Both the position numbers and the translations under genes were made by a program. From the NCBI GenBank assembly GCA_902802565.1, contig CADCMP010000008.1:1-43879 (forward strand): DNA of 43,879 nt, given 5' to 3'. Origin of the DNA: Oscillospiraceae bacterium. GTDB lineage: Bacteria; Bacillota; Clostridia; Oscillospirales; Oscillospiraceae. Shown piece after piece: positions 23,994 through 32,678 of the stretch; position 1 is the stretch's first letter, and each line of letters opens with the position of its first letter. The notes beneath the pieces were generated by a model. That model was given only the letters and a program-made list of their open reading frames with translations, ran no database searches and was not told the origin of the DNA.

Positions 23994-24860
23994 ATGAATA
24001 CATCATTATCCAATGCGGAACGGGCAGAGGTACTGACTCACGCTCTCCCGTATATACAGAAATACAACGGCAAGATCGTTGTGGTGAAATACGGCGGAAA
24101 CGCCATGATCAGTGAGTCTCTGAAAGAACAGGTCATGGAGGATATCGTCCTGCTGACTCTGGTGGGGGTCAAAGTCGTGCTGGTACACGGCGGCGGGCCG
24201 GAGATGAACGATGCCATGAAGAAGATGGGGAAAGAACCCGTGTTCGACAATGGCCTTCGTGTCACCGACCATGAGACCATGGAGATCGCTCAGATGGTAC
24301 TGGCCGGCAAGATCAACAAGACTCTTGTGAATCTGCTTCAGATGAAGGGCGGCCGCGCCATGGGTATTTCCGGAATGGACGGACGACTCATCGAGGCCAC
24401 TCAGAAAAATGAAAAACTGGGATATGTGGGGGAGATCACCCACGTCAATGTTCAGCCGATTCTGGACCTGCTGGACAAAGGCTACATTCCGGTGGTGTCC
24501 ACGCTGGGCTGCGACCGGGACGGCAATGCCTATAACATCAACGGCGATACCGCGGCGGCCCGCATCGCCGGCGCCATCGGTGCCGAGCGCATGATCATGA
24601 TGACCGATATCAGCGGGATCCTGGAAGACAGGGACAATCCCGATTCTCTGATCCGCCGCCTGAGCGTTGCGGAAGCGGAGAAGCTGGAGGAGCGGGGAAT
24701 CGTGTCTGGCGGCATGATACCGAAAGTAAAATGCTGCATTGACGCCATTCAGCACGGTGTCCGCAAGGTCATTATCCTGGACGGCCGTGTGCATCATGCC
24801 ATCATCATGGAGATCCTCACCAATGAAGGTGCCGGAACCATGGTATACGGAGAGGAGTAA
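23994..24860 (+). CDS. argB: Acetylglutamate kinase
   Basis: A 288-aa amino-acid kinase-fold enzyme phosphorylating N-acetylglutamate. Visible marks are VVKYGGNAMI, VLVHGGGPEMN, GLRVTDHETMEIAQMVLAGK and the C-terminal GGMIPKVKC. The N-terminal helix ahead of the kinase core (residues 1-22) is the kind found in arginine-inhibited hexameric enzymes, so feedback control is likely. It starts 3 nt after the argJ stop; argD starts 4 nt after its own stop. Confidence 0.97.
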   Translation: MNTSLSNAERAEVLTHALPYIQKYNGKIVVVKYGGNAMISESLKEQVMEDIVLLTLVGVKVVLVHGGGPEMNDAMKKMGKEPVFDNGLRVTDHETMEIAQMVLAGKINKTLVNLLQMKGGRAMGISGMDGRLIEATQKNEKLGYVGEITHVNVQPILDLLDKGYIPVVSTLGCDRDGNAYNINGDTAAARIAGAIGAERMIMMTDISGILEDRDNPDSLIRRLSVAEAEKLEERGIVSGGMIPKVKCCIDAIQHGVRKVIILDGRVHHAIIMEILTNEGAGTMVYGEE

Positions 24861-24864
24861 TCGT

Positions 24865-26028
24865 ATGAGTTCAATTCAGGAACGGGATCATCAGTATATC
24901 GCTGGAACTTACGCACGGTTTCCCGTGACCATCGTCAGCGGAAAAGGTTCCATTGCCGTGGATGAAAACGGCAGGGAATATATCGATATGGGCACCGGCA
25001 TCGGAGTGGATGCCTTCGGATACGGTGACGAGCAGTGGCTCAGTGCCGTGGAAGCACAGCTTCACAAAGTCCAGCATACATCCAACCTGTATTACACGGA
25101 GCCCGCTGTGGAACTGGCACAGCTCCTGTGTGAGAAGACAGGAATGAGCAAGGTATTCTTCGTCAACTCCGGTGCGGAGGCCAATGAGGCCGCCATCAAG
25201 GCTGCACGTAAGTACCAGGCCGAACACAAGGGACCGGAATACACCACCATCATCACCATGAAGGACAGCTTTCACGGACGGACGCTTACCACGCTGGCTG
25301 CCACTGGTCAGGAACACTATCACGAGCTGTTTCAGCCGCTGACCCCGGGGTTTGTCCATGCCGATGTCAATGATATCGACAGCGTCAAAAAACTGGTGGC
25401 GGAACATAAGGTCGCTGCCATCATGTTCGAATGCATCCAGGGTGAGGGCGGAGTCGTGGATCTGGATCCGGACTTCATCGCCGGGATCGCAAAGATTGCC
25501 GAGGAAGAGGATATTCTGATGGTCGTGGACGAGGTTCAGACCGGAAACGGACGTACCGGAAAGATGTATTCCTATATGCACTACGGCATCTGCCCGGATA
25601 TCGTTTCCACCGCCAAGGGAATCGGCGGAGGTCTTCCTCTGGCAGCATGCCTGCTCAGTGAGAAACTCTCCGGTGTTTTCGGCCACGGCGATAACGGCAC
25701 CACCTATGGAGCGAATCCCGTGTGCTGCGCCGGCGGTGTTTCCGTCGTATCCCGTCTTACGGATGAATTCATGGAAGGTGTGGAGGAACGTTCTCGGTTC
25801 ATCCGCTCCAAACTGGAAGGAGCCCCCGGTGTGAAAGGGGTTTCCGGCAAGGGCCTGATTCTGGGAATCAGCACGGAGAAACCGGCCGGGGAAGTGGTCC
25901 AGAAATGTCTGGAAAACGGCGTTCTGTGCCTGACAGCCAAGGATAAGGTCCGGCTGCTTCCGGCACTGAACATTCCCATGGATGTGTTGGAAAAAGCCGT
26001 CGCAGTGATCTGCGATGCCTGCGCTTGA
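24865..26028 (+). CDS. argD: Acetylornithine aminotransferase
   Basis: A 387-aa class-III PLP aminotransferase that makes N-acetylornithine. NSGAEANEAAIKAAR, SFHGRTLTTLAATGQ, the PLP-binding Asp in VVDEVQTGNGRTGK and the Schiff-base Lys in STAKGIGGGLPLAA are all present. The ATG at 24865 follows GAGAGGAG; the frame is open further upstream into argB but that is out of register with any ribosome-binding site. Fifth step of the pathway, sixth gene of the operon. Confidence 0.96.
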   Translation: MSSIQERDHQYIAGTYARFPVTIVSGKGSIAVDENGREYIDMGTGIGVDAFGYGDEQWLSAVEAQLHKVQHTSNLYYTEPAVELAQLLCEKTGMSKVFFVNSGAEANEAAIKAARKYQAEHKGPEYTTIITMKDSFHGRTLTTLAATGQEHYHELFQPLTPGFVHADVNDIDSVKKLVAEHKVAAIMFECIQGEGGVVDLDPDFIAGIAKIAEEEDILMVVDEVQTGNGRTGKMYSYMHYGICPDIVSTAKGIGGGLPLAACLLSEKLSGVFGHGDNGTTYGANPVCCAGGVSVVSRLTDEFMEGVEERSRFIRSKLEGAPGVKGVSGKGLILGISTEKPAGEVVQKCLENGVLCLTAKDKVRLLPALNIPMDVLEKAVAVICDACA

Positions 26029-26043
26029 TCGAGGAGGGGACCC

Positions 26044-27027
26044 ATGAGCCTGAAAGGAAAAGATTTTTTAAAACTGCTGGATTATACACCGGATGAGATT
26101 ACAGAACTGCTGGATCTGGCCGCGGATCTGAAGGCAAAGAAAAAGGCGGGGATCGTACACCGCCTGAAAGAAGGGAAGAATATTGCCCTCATCTTTGAGA
26201 AGACCAGTACCCGCACCCGCTGCTCATTTGAAGTGGCAGCTCAGGATCTCGGCATGGGCAGCACCTATCTCGGACCCACCGGGTCCCAGATCGGGGTAAA
26301 GGAATCCATGGCGGATACCGCACGTGTCCTGTCCCGTATGTATGATGCCATCGAGTACCGCGGTTTTGAACAGAGCCGTGTGGAGGAACTGGCCAAATAT
26401 GCGGAAGTTCCCGTTATCAACGGTCTGACCAATGAGTTTCACCCGACCCAGATCCTGGCGGATTTCCTGACCATCCGTGAGCATTTCGGAAAACTGGAAG
26501 GAATCAAACTGGTCTATATGGGCGATGCCCGTTACAATATGGGCGATTCCTTAATGGTAGGGTGTGCCAAGATGGGCATGCATTTTGTAGCCTGTGCACC
26601 GAAGTCCTATTTCCCCAACGAGGATCTTGTGAAGGAATGCGAAGCTGTGGCAAGCCAGACCGGAGCCGTGATCGAACTGAACGAGGACCCCATGGACGCG
26701 GTGAAGAATGCGGATGTCATCTATACCGATGTCTGGGTCTCTATGGGAGAACCGGTGGAAGTCTGGGAACAGCGCATCGGGGATCTTGCACCGTATCAGG
26801 TCAACAAGAAACTGATGAATACCGCAGGACCGCAGTGCCGCTTCATGCACTGTCTGCCCGCCTATCATGACCACAAGACCACAGTGGGAAAAGAGATGGG
26901 AGAGAAATTCGGACGGGATGCCATGGAAGTCACCGATGAGGTGTTTGAGGGACCGCAGTCCATCGTCTTCGACGAAGCGGAGAACCGGATGCACACCATC
27001 AAAGCCATCATGGCGGCAGTGATCTGA
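26044..27027 (+). CDS. argF: Ornithine carbamoyltransferase
   Basis: A 327-aa enzyme making citrulline from ornithine and carbamoyl phosphate. The carbamoyl-phosphate loop is [19 protein letters not shown] follows, and MHCLPAYHD is the ornithine-binding FxHCLPA signature (Met in place of the usual Phe/Met). GAGGAGGGG precedes the ATG. It is the last gene; a stem without a T tract (27028-27051) follows. Carbamoyl phosphate synthase is not in the window. Confidence 0.97.
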   Translation: MSLKGKDFLKLLDYTPDEITELLDLAADLKAKKKAGIVHRLKEGKNIALIFEKTSTRTRCSFEVAAQDLGMGSTYLGPTGSQIGVKESMADTARVLSRMYDAIEYRGFEQSRVEELAKYAEVPVINGLTNEFHPTQILADFLTIREHFGKLEGIKLVYMGDARYNMGDSLMVGCAKMGMHFVACAPKSYFPNEDLVKECEAVASQTGAVIELNEDPMDAVKNADVIYTDVWVSMGEPVEVWEQRIGDLAPYQVNKKLMNTAGPQCRFMHCLPAYHDHKTTVGKEMGEKFGRDAMEVTDEVFEGPQSIVFDEAENRMHTIKAIMAAVI

Positions 27028-27140
27028 AAGACCGGGCGGGACTCCGGTCTTCCGGGATCTCTGCCTGATATGGGAAGGCTGGGTTCACAGAAAGGGATGG
27101 AAAGCGGTGAAAAGGACCGGAAAGTTCCTGTTTAACCATC

Positions 27141-27187
27141 GTTTTCAATTCACAACAGTTGAAAACAGCTTAATAATTAGCTATACT
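27141..27187 (+). promoter_or_regulatory. Promoter of the symporter gene with overlapping inverted repeat
   Basis: TTGAAA (27159-27164), a 17-nt spacer and TATACT (27182-27187). The -35 box is one arm of a perfect 8-bp inverted repeat GTTTTCAA/TTGAAAAC (27141-27148, 27159-27166), which could bind a regulator. Confidence 0.65.
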
Positions 27188-27250
27188 TTTAAAATACCGC
27201 TGTTGGCTCCGTGAGGACCACAGTGAAAAAAAGAATGGAGAGTAGAAACA

Positions 27251-28597
27251 ATGGAGAATCGTGAACGGCTCGGCAGCCGTCTTGGATTTATTCTGTTATC
27301 TGCCGGTTGTGCCATTGGCTGCGGCAACGTATGGAAGTTTCCGTGGATGTGCGGACAGTACGGCGGCGGAAGCTTTATGGTGGTATACATCCTGTGCCTG
27401 ATCCTGCTGGGTCTTCCGGTACTGACGATGGAGTTTGCCATTGGCCGTGCGGCACAGACCAGCCCTGCCCGTATGTTCCAGAAACTGGAGAAACCGGGAC
27501 AGAAGTGGGGCATCTGGGGATATATATCTCTGCTTGCGAATATCGCACTGATGGCTTTCTATACGGTCGTAACCGGCTGGATCATTTACTATTTCGTGAA
27601 ATTCCTTACCGGTTCCTATGAACTGCTGGGCTTCGGAACCATGCTTTCCAGCCCGTCCATCAACGTAGGCTATATGCTCGTTGCGGTAGTTTCCGCATTC
27701 GTGATCTTAAGTTTCGGTCTGCAGAAGGGTCTGGAGCGCGTGACGAAGGTCATGATGATCGCTCTGCTGTTCCTCCTGGTGGTGTTGGCGGTACACAGCA
27801 TGACCCTGTCCGGTGCAAAGGAAGGCCTGAAGTTCTATCTGGTACCGGATTTCTCCAAGATCAACGGATCGGTCATCGTGGGAGCCATGAACCAGGCGTT
27901 CTTTACCCTTTCCCTTGGCATCGGAAGCATGGCCATCTTCGGAAGTTATATCAATAAGGATCATTCTCTCATGGGAGAGGCGACGAACGTCATCATCCTG
28001 GATACTTTTGTGGCTGTCCTTGCCGGTCTGATCATGTTCCCGGCATGCTTCTCTTTCGGACTGCAGGTGGATGCAGGTCCCAGCCTTCTGTTTAATACCA
28101 TGGCCAGTGTTTTCAATAACATGGCCGGCGGCAGATGGTGGGGATCACTGTTCTTCCTGTTCATGGTATTTGCTGCTATGTCTACGGTCCTCGCTGTGTG
28201 CGAGAATATCCTCGCCATGGTCTGTGATCTTACCGGATGGAGCCGTAAAAAAGGCTGCCTGGTCTCCGGTATCGTTGTTGCTGTGCTGGCTCTGACCACA
28301 GCATTGGGCTTTAACGTGCTTTCCAACTTCCAACCCATTAAGGAAGGAAACAGTTGGCTGGATCTTTGGGACTTCTTTGTTTCCAACAATGCTCTTCCTC
28401 TGGGTTCGTTGATCTTTGCCCTGTTCTGCTGCAACAAGTTTGGATGGGGATGGGATAAGTTCCTGGCAGAAGCCAATGCCGGTACCGGCGCTAAGGTGCG
28501 CAACTGGATGAAACCAGTCTTCCGTTATTTCGTTCCTGTTGTTATTGCGTTCCTGTACATCTATGGAATGCTCGACTACTTTGGAATGCTTGCTTAA
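27251..28597 (+). CDS. Sodium-dependent transporter, neurotransmitter:sodium symporter (SNF) family
   Basis: A 448-aa polytopic membrane protein with about 11 hydrophobic helices. The first helix region GFILLSAGCAIGCGNVWKFP is the LeuT/SNF signature for the unwound substrate and sodium site, and GRAAQTSP follows helix 2. Family members in bacteria move amino acids such as leucine, tyrosine or tryptophan with sodium. ATGGAGAG lies 9 nt before the ATG. It stands alone with its own promoter and terminator; substrate cannot be deduced. Confidence 0.95.
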   Translation: MENRERLGSRLGFILLSAGCAIGCGNVWKFPWMCGQYGGGSFMVVYILCLILLGLPVLTMEFAIGRAAQTSPARMFQKLEKPGQKWGIWGYISLLANIALMAFYTVVTGWIIYYFVKFLTGSYELLGFGTMLSSPSINVGYMLVAVVSAFVILSFGLQKGLERVTKVMMIALLFLLVVLAVHSMTLSGAKEGLKFYLVPDFSKINGSVIVGAMNQAFFTLSLGIGSMAIFGSYINKDHSLMGEATNVIILDTFVAVLAGLIMFPACFSFGLQVDAGPSLLFNTMASVFNNMAGGRWWGSLFFLFMVFAAMSTVLAVCENILAMVCDLTGWSRKKGCLVSGIVVAVLALTTALGFNVLSNFQPIKEGNSWLDLWDFFVSNNALPLGSLIFALFCCNKFGWGWDKFLAEANAGTGAKVRNWMKPVFRYFVPVVIAFLYIYGMLDYFGMLA

Positions 28598-28627
28598 ACG
28601 GCTAATGCTAATTCAATAGTGTAATTG

Positions 28628-28664
28628 GAACCAGACTGTCCTCGGACGGTCTGGTTCTTTTGTT
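28628..28664 (+). terminator. Terminator of the symporter gene
   Basis: Stem GAACCAGAC/GTCTGGTTC (28628-28636, 28649-28657), with an inner GTCC/GGAC, followed by TTTTGTTTG. Confidence 0.88.
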
Positions 28665-28729
28665 TGTATTCGGTTTTTCGGTCAGCTGTGATACAATGGA
28701 AGCAATCAATGGGAAAGGTGAGCATCACT

Positions 28730-29650
28730 ATGAGTATTCAGACCATCGCAGTTCTTGGCGCCGGTGCCATCGGCAGCTATTTTATCGACGGACTGAGAGA
28801 AAAGCTGGGGGATCACCTCTGGGTCATCGCGGAAGGAGAGCGTGCGGAGAGACTGAAGGAAAAGGGCATCGTGGTAAACGGCGAGACCCTCCGACTCAAC
28901 GTTCGGACACCGGAGCAGGCCCATGGCGCCGATCTCCTCATCGTCACGGTCAAATACGGCGGTCTGTCGGGCAGCCTTCCCATGATCGAAAAGATCGTGG
29001 ATGACCATACCATCGTGATGAGTCCGATGAACGGCGTGGACAGCGAGATGGTGATCGGGGAAGTCATCGGAATGGAGCATGTCGTCTATTCTCTGATGAG
29101 GATCGCATCCCGGCGCGTCGGCAATGAGATCCGGTATGATCCCGAAGTGACGCAAGGGGTGTATTTCGGAGAAACGGACGGCACCAGAAGTCAGCGGATC
29201 CTTGACCTGATGGAGCTGTTTGACGACACTCCGGTGCGCTATAGTATCTCTTCCGATATCCGGCAGGATATCTGGTATAAGTATGCTCTGAATATCAGCA
29301 AGAATATTCCGCAGGCCATCGTAGGCTGCGGATACGGCGGATATCGGGACAGCAGTCATCTCTCTTATATCAGCGATAAGATGAGGGAAGAAGTGGCTCA
29401 GGTCGCCTGGGCAAAGGGGATCGACATCCGTGACACGGACAATCCGGGAGCACACAATTCGCCCATTCCGGCGGAGGCACGTTTTTCCACCCTTCAGGAT
29501 CTGGATGCAAAAAGAGAGACAGAGATCGAGATGTTCTGCGGAACTCTTGTACGCATGGGAAGAGAATTGGGGATTGAAACACCCTTCAATGATTTTGCCT
29601 ACCATGTGATCCGGTGTCTGGAAGAGAAGAATGCGGGAAAACTGAAATAA
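28730..29650 (+). CDS. Ketopantoate reductase family protein (PanE/ApbA)
   Basis: A 306-aa NADPH-binding oxidoreductase. The N-terminal Rossmann loop is IAVLGAGAIGSYF, then VTVKYGG; the substrate-domain Lys is in QDIWYKYALNISKN, and PNNP-like positions follow, with the C-terminal signature region RETEIEMFCGTLVR. The family reduces 2-dehydropantoate to pantoate for coenzyme A; paralogs reduce other 2-keto acids. The ATG at 28730 with AAAGGTGA upstream is chosen; the open extension to 28625 runs back into the terminator. Length is normal for the family. Confidence 0.88.
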   Translation: MSIQTIAVLGAGAIGSYFIDGLREKLGDHLWVIAEGERAERLKEKGIVVNGETLRLNVRTPEQAHGADLLIVTVKYGGLSGSLPMIEKIVDDHTIVMSPMNGVDSEMVIGEVIGMEHVVYSLMRIASRRVGNEIRYDPEVTQGVYFGETDGTRSQRILDLMELFDDTPVRYSISSDIRQDIWYKYALNISKNIPQAIVGCGYGGYRDSSHLSYISDKMREEVAQVAWAKGIDIRDTDNPGAHNSPIPAEARFSTLQDLDAKRETEIEMFCGTLVRMGRELGIETPFNDFAYHVIRCLEEKNAGKLK

Positions 29651-29687
29651 AAAAACTGTGATCACAGATTTCTTTCAGTGATCACAG
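29647..29687 (-). terminator. Terminator of the response-regulator-like gene
   Basis: Stem CTGTGATCAC/GTGATCACAG (29656-29665, 29678-29687) with a 12-nt loop. On the minus strand it is followed by TTTTTTTA. It may also serve the converging panE-type gene. Confidence 0.85.
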
Positions 29688-29697
29688 GTGATTACGA

Positions 29698-30396
29698 TCA
29701 AAGACAAAGTCGGTAGCCTTTTCCCCAGACGGTGCGGATGACCTTCGGATGAGACATGTTCTCTTCCAGTTTCTTTCGAAGATTCAGAATATGGACCATA
29801 ACGGCATTGTTGGAGCCGGGGAAGTATTTTTCACCCCAGACCTGTTCGTAGATCTCCGGGATGGAGGCAACTTCACCGTTCTTATAGTACAGGTATTCCA
29901 GAATATTCAGCTCCAGATCGGTCAGCTCCAGCTTTTCTCCGTTCTTCATCACGGTTCGCGTTTCGGGATTGATCTGGATAGAACTGGCGGAAACGATCTT
30001 GCCGCGATAATCCTGGAAACGCCGGATAAGAGCGGCAACTTTGGCAAGCAGCTCGTCTTCGGTGATGGAAATCTGGATGCAGTCGTCGGCACCCGACACA
30101 TAGGCTGTCAGACGATGCTCATAGGAAAGATCACGGAAAACGGCAAGAACCGGACAGTTGGTCTTTTCGCGAAGTCCTTCCAGAAAGGACGGGATCTCCG
30201 CTGGAGAGGCCGGAACCCAGATCACGAGGTCATAATTGCCGTAATCCTGAATACGATGGAGCGCTTCGCCCACCGTTTCCGCTTCATGAACGGTGTAATC
30301 GAGAGGCATAAGACTGCTGCAGACAGAAGAGCGATAGGAATGATCCTGATCGATCAGCAGAATGTTTGCATTGTTCCTTTTCATTGATACCATCAT
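29698..30396 (-). CDS. OmpR-family response-regulator-like protein with degenerate receiver
   Basis: A 232-aa protein. Residues ~11-125 have the receiver fold (ILLIDQDHSYR opening), but aligned to PhoB the phospho-acceptor Asp is Val61 (DLVIWVPASP instead of DLILLDxMLP), the switch Thr region reads AVFRDLS, and the conserved Lys before Pro is absent (DDCIQISI). Residues ~135-232 are an intact winged-helix DNA-binding domain (LELTDLELNILEYLYYKNG, VMVHILNLRKKLE, IRTVWGKGYRL). So it probably binds DNA without being phosphorylated. No histidine kinase is adjacent. Starts at 30396, 30393 or 30384 are possible, all with weak ribosome-binding sites. Confidence 0.9.
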   Translation of the reverse strand: MMVSMKRNNANILLIDQDHSYRSSVCSSLMPLDYTVHEAETVGEALHRIQDYGNYDLVIWVPASPAEIPSFLEGLREKTNCPVLAVFRDLSYEHRLTAYVSGADDCIQISITEDELLAKVAALIRRFQDYRGKIVSASSIQINPETRTVMKNGEKLELTDLELNILEYLYYKNGEVASIPEIYEQVWGEKYFPGSNNAVMVHILNLRKKLEENMSHPKVIRTVWGKGYRLCL

Positions 30397-30609
30397 TCTT
30401 TCTTTTAGATTTACCCGGTTGAAGAGGGAATATTAAGAATATGAGTATTTCTTAAGATTATTGTAATATTTTGGAAAATGGTGATTCAATTGTGGCCGCA
30501 GTTGTGGCCGTGGTTCGATGGTACAGATGTGACATTTTGTACCATGGAATGATGGATTTGCACACCTGAATACTAAGATGCACGAATTTTAGAAACTGGA
30601 GGAAGACCT
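30397..30609. promoter_or_regulatory. Divergent regulatory region with repeats
   Basis: Between the regulator and the amidohydrolase. It holds an 8-bp inverted repeat ATGGTACA/TGTACCAT (30518-30525, 30538-30545), a 12-bp-period direct repeat of TTGTGGCCG (30490-30498, 30502-30510), and an inverted repeat TTAAGAA/TTCTTAA near 30433-30455. No standard promoter stands out. These are possible sites for the divergently encoded regulator. Confidence 0.45.
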
Positions 30610-32181
30610 ATGAAGTGTTATAAAGGAACGATCCTTTCCGTAAACGGACAGGATGAAGTGTTTCACTACCTGGTTGAAGATCAGGGTACGATCATTTACG
30701 TGGGAAATGATCTTCCGGAGGAGTATCGGTCCGCGGAACTGGTGGAACTTGGAGATCGTGCACTGGCTCCGTCTTTTGTGGACTCGCATCAGCACTTTGC
30801 ATCCTTCTCCACTTTTCAGGCAGGACTCAATGTGATGGAGGCAGGCTCCAATGAGGAAATCAAGGAAATGGTCCGTCAGTTCGTGGCCAGATCCAAGGGA
30901 AACACCCTCATTGCGTTCGGTGCTTCACCCTATTCCGTACGGGAAGGTCGCCTGATCCATCGGGAAGAGCTGGACGAGGTCTGTCCGGATAAGGAGATCA
31001 TGGTGGTGAAATACGACGGCCATGCCTGTATCGTCAACACGAAGCTGCTCAATAAACTCAATGACAAAGTGAAGGATCTTCGGGGATATCATCCCGATAC
31101 GGGAGAGATGAACCAGGAAGCGTTTTTCAAGTTTTCCGATTATATCACCAGTTCCATCTCTCTGCTGGAACTGGTGGCAAACATGCAGGATGCCGTGGAT
31201 TTCATGGCGTCCAGAGGAATCGGTATGGTTCACACTGTCAGCGGTGTTGGTTATGCCGGAAATCTGGATATTACCTTTGAAAAGATCTTTGCCAGATCCC
31301 TTCAGAACGGATTCCAGCTTCGTGTCTTTCCGCAGCCCATGGATATCAAAGTCGCCACCAGCCGGAACCTGCCTCGCATCGGAGGATGTTTTGAAAGCGC
31401 TCTGGATGGATGTTTCGGTTCTCACGATGCGGCCATGCTGGAACCCTACTGCGATGAGGAGGGAGGAGACGGAGTCCTCTATTACAGTGATGAGAAGGTG
31501 ACGGAATTCTGTAAGCAGGCAAATCGCGCGGGACTTCAGATCGAAATGCATGCCATCGGAGACAAGGCATTTGACCAGGCGACCCGGGCTCTGAAAGCAG
31601 CACTGGATGATCATCCGCGGGAGGACCATCGTCACGGAATCATTCATGACTGCCTGCCTACGGAAGAAGGCATCCGAATCTGCAGCGAGTATCATATCCA
31701 GATGCCGGTACAGAGCGCCTTTATCAACTGGAAACAGGAACCGGATGCGTATCTGGAATCCATACTGGGAAAGGAACGCGCAGGAAGACTGAATCCTCTG
31801 AAGACGTTCCGGGATTCAGGGATCCTCATTTCCTTTGGTTCCGACGCTCCCTGTACCACACCGGATCCCATCGTGTGGATGGACAAAGCGGTGAACAATG
31901 CCAATGCCGGAGAAGCGGTCACGGTTCAGGATGCGCTCCGCATGTGTACTTATAACGGCTACTATACCACCTTTGATGACAAACAGCGGGGAAGTCTGGA
32001 AGCGGGAAAGATTGCCGATATGGTGATCCTCTCGGCGGATCCCTATACCATCCCGAAAGAAGAACTGGGACAGCTGAAAGTAGAGAAACTCATCCTTCGA
32101 GGAAGAGAATATGAGAGCTGCAAACGTCCGGTGCTGGGTGCAATCTGGAAAGGACTCACATCCGGAAGCAGGGATTTCTGA
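30610..32181 (+). CDS. Amidohydrolase family protein (YtcJ-like, amidohydrolase 3)
   Basis: A 523-aa metal-dependent hydrolase. After a small beta domain comes the metal motif SFVDSHQHF (HxH), then MHAIGDKAFDQA with a conserved His, IIHDCLP with a His, and FGSDAPCTTPDP with the catalytic Asp; the C-terminus returns to a beta domain (GSLEAGKIADMVILS). This is the amidohydrolase-3/YtcJ layout, acting on cyclic amides or N-substituted compounds; the substrate is unknown. CTGGAGGAAG lies 6 nt before the ATG. It is divergent from the degenerate response regulator. Confidence 0.9.
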   Translation: MKCYKGTILSVNGQDEVFHYLVEDQGTIIYVGNDLPEEYRSAELVELGDRALAPSFVDSHQHFASFSTFQAGLNVMEAGSNEEIKEMVRQFVARSKGNTLIAFGASPYSVREGRLIHREELDEVCPDKEIMVVKYDGHACIVNTKLLNKLNDKVKDLRGYHPDTGEMNQEAFFKFSDYITSSISLLELVANMQDAVDFMASRGIGMVHTVSGVGYAGNLDITFEKIFARSLQNGFQLRVFPQPMDIKVATSRNLPRIGGCFESALDGCFGSHDAAMLEPYCDEEGGDGVLYYSDEKVTEFCKQANRAGLQIEMHAIGDKAFDQATRALKAALDDHPREDHRHGIIHDCLPTEEGIRICSEYHIQMPVQSAFINWKQEPDAYLESILGKERAGRLNPLKTFRDSGILISFGSDAPCTTPDPIVWMDKAVNNANAGEAVTVQDALRMCTYNGYYTTFDDKQRGSLEAGKIADMVILSADPYTIPKEELGQLKVEKLILRGREYESCKRPVLGAIWKGLTSGSRDF

Positions 32182-32222
32182 GAAAAAAAGACCGATGGAC
32201 CGGCAGATGCCGGTCCATCGGT
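32182..32222 (-). terminator. Strong hairpin after the amidohydrolase, oriented for minus-strand termination
   Basis: A perfect 14-bp stem ACCGATGGACCGGC/GCCGGTCCATCGGT (32191-32204, 32209-32222). The T run (seven) lies on the minus-strand side, so it is a second stop for the tRNA-Arg transcript. On the plus strand it lacks T residues. Confidence 0.75.
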
Positions 32223-32249
32223 AATATCTGAAAAAGTGCTATAAAATCA

Positions 32250-32286
32250 CAAAAAACAGGGAATTTCTAATGAAATAACCCTGTTT
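32250..32286 (-). terminator. Terminator of tRNA-Arg
   Basis: Stem AACAGGG/CCCTGTT (32255-32261, 32279-32285). On the minus strand it begins 4 nt after the tRNA CCA end and is followed by TTTTTTG. Confidence 0.8.
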
Positions 32287-32288
32287 CT

Positions 32289-32365
32289 TGGCACGGAGTA
32301 GAGGATTCGAACCCCCGACCTTCTGGTCCGTAGCCAGACGCTCTATCCAGCTGAGCTAACTCCGC
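32289..32365 (-). tRNA. tRNA-Arg(ACG)
   Basis: The minus strand folds as a full cloverleaf: GCGGAGT acceptor, GCTCAGCTGGATAGAGC D arm, TCTGG-CTACGGA-CCAGA anticodon arm with ACG, GGGGGTTCGAATCCT TPsiC arm, discriminator G and an encoded CCA (32289-32291). Length is 77 nt. The first acceptor pair is G-U. Confidence 0.97.
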
Positions 32366-32394
32366 ATACAGCTCGTTTTCCCGAGTGCCTAGCT

Positions 32395-32423
32395 AGTTTA
32401 GCACAGTCGATAATTCATTTCAA
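32395..32423 (-). promoter_or_regulatory. Promoter of tRNA-Arg
   Basis: On the minus strand TTGAAA (32418-32423), a 17-nt spacer and TAAACT (32395-32400), 30 nt before the tRNA 5' end. Confidence 0.65.
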
Positions 32424-32485
32424 GTAGTTTTTTGTATTTTTCTTTTGTGTTGAGCCGGAAAAGTTCCAAGACCTTCGATTTGATG

Positions 32486-32514
32486 TTGACACTGAAAACG
32501 AATCCGATTATTAT
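32486..32514 (+). promoter_or_regulatory. Promoter of the riboswitch-controlled permease
   Basis: A perfect TTGACA (32486-32491), a 17-nt spacer and TATTAT (32509-32514). The transcript would start a few bases before the aptamer. Confidence 0.8.
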
Positions 32515-32524
32515 TTTACTATGT

Positions 32525-32622
32525 AAAAGGGAGTAGCCCACACTGGATTCCGGTGTGATACGGCGACGTCAGTCACGGCCGGATAGGCCCGTTACCGTAT
32601 TGAAAGAGTGCGAGACTTTTGC
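32525..32622 (+). promoter_or_regulatory. yybP-ykoY (manganese) riboswitch
   Basis: The 5' block AAAAGGGAGTAGC and the 3' block GCGAGACTTTTGC match the conserved P1 and junction sequences of yybP-ykoY RNAs (family form AAAGGGGAGUAGC ... GCAAGACCUUU). Between them are a short stem CACACTGG/CCGGTGTG and a longer arm CACGGCCGG/AGGCCCGTTACCG. Its ligand in studied members is Mn2+, which turns expression on. The 3' strand of P1 is shared with the terminator at 32613-32658. Confidence 0.9.
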
Positions 32623-32658
32623 TTTGTATGTTGGTGCATGGCAAAGGTCTGTTTTTTT
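32613..32658 (+). terminator. Terminator competing with the manganese aptamer
   Basis: AGACTTTTGC (32613-32622), the 3' arm of aptamer helix P1, pairs with GCAAAGGTCT (32641-32650, with one G-U), followed by seven T. Aptamer folding would block this hairpin, so ligand favours readthrough. Confidence 0.85.
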
Positions 32659-32678
32659 ATGTTGAGGAGAATCTGAAA

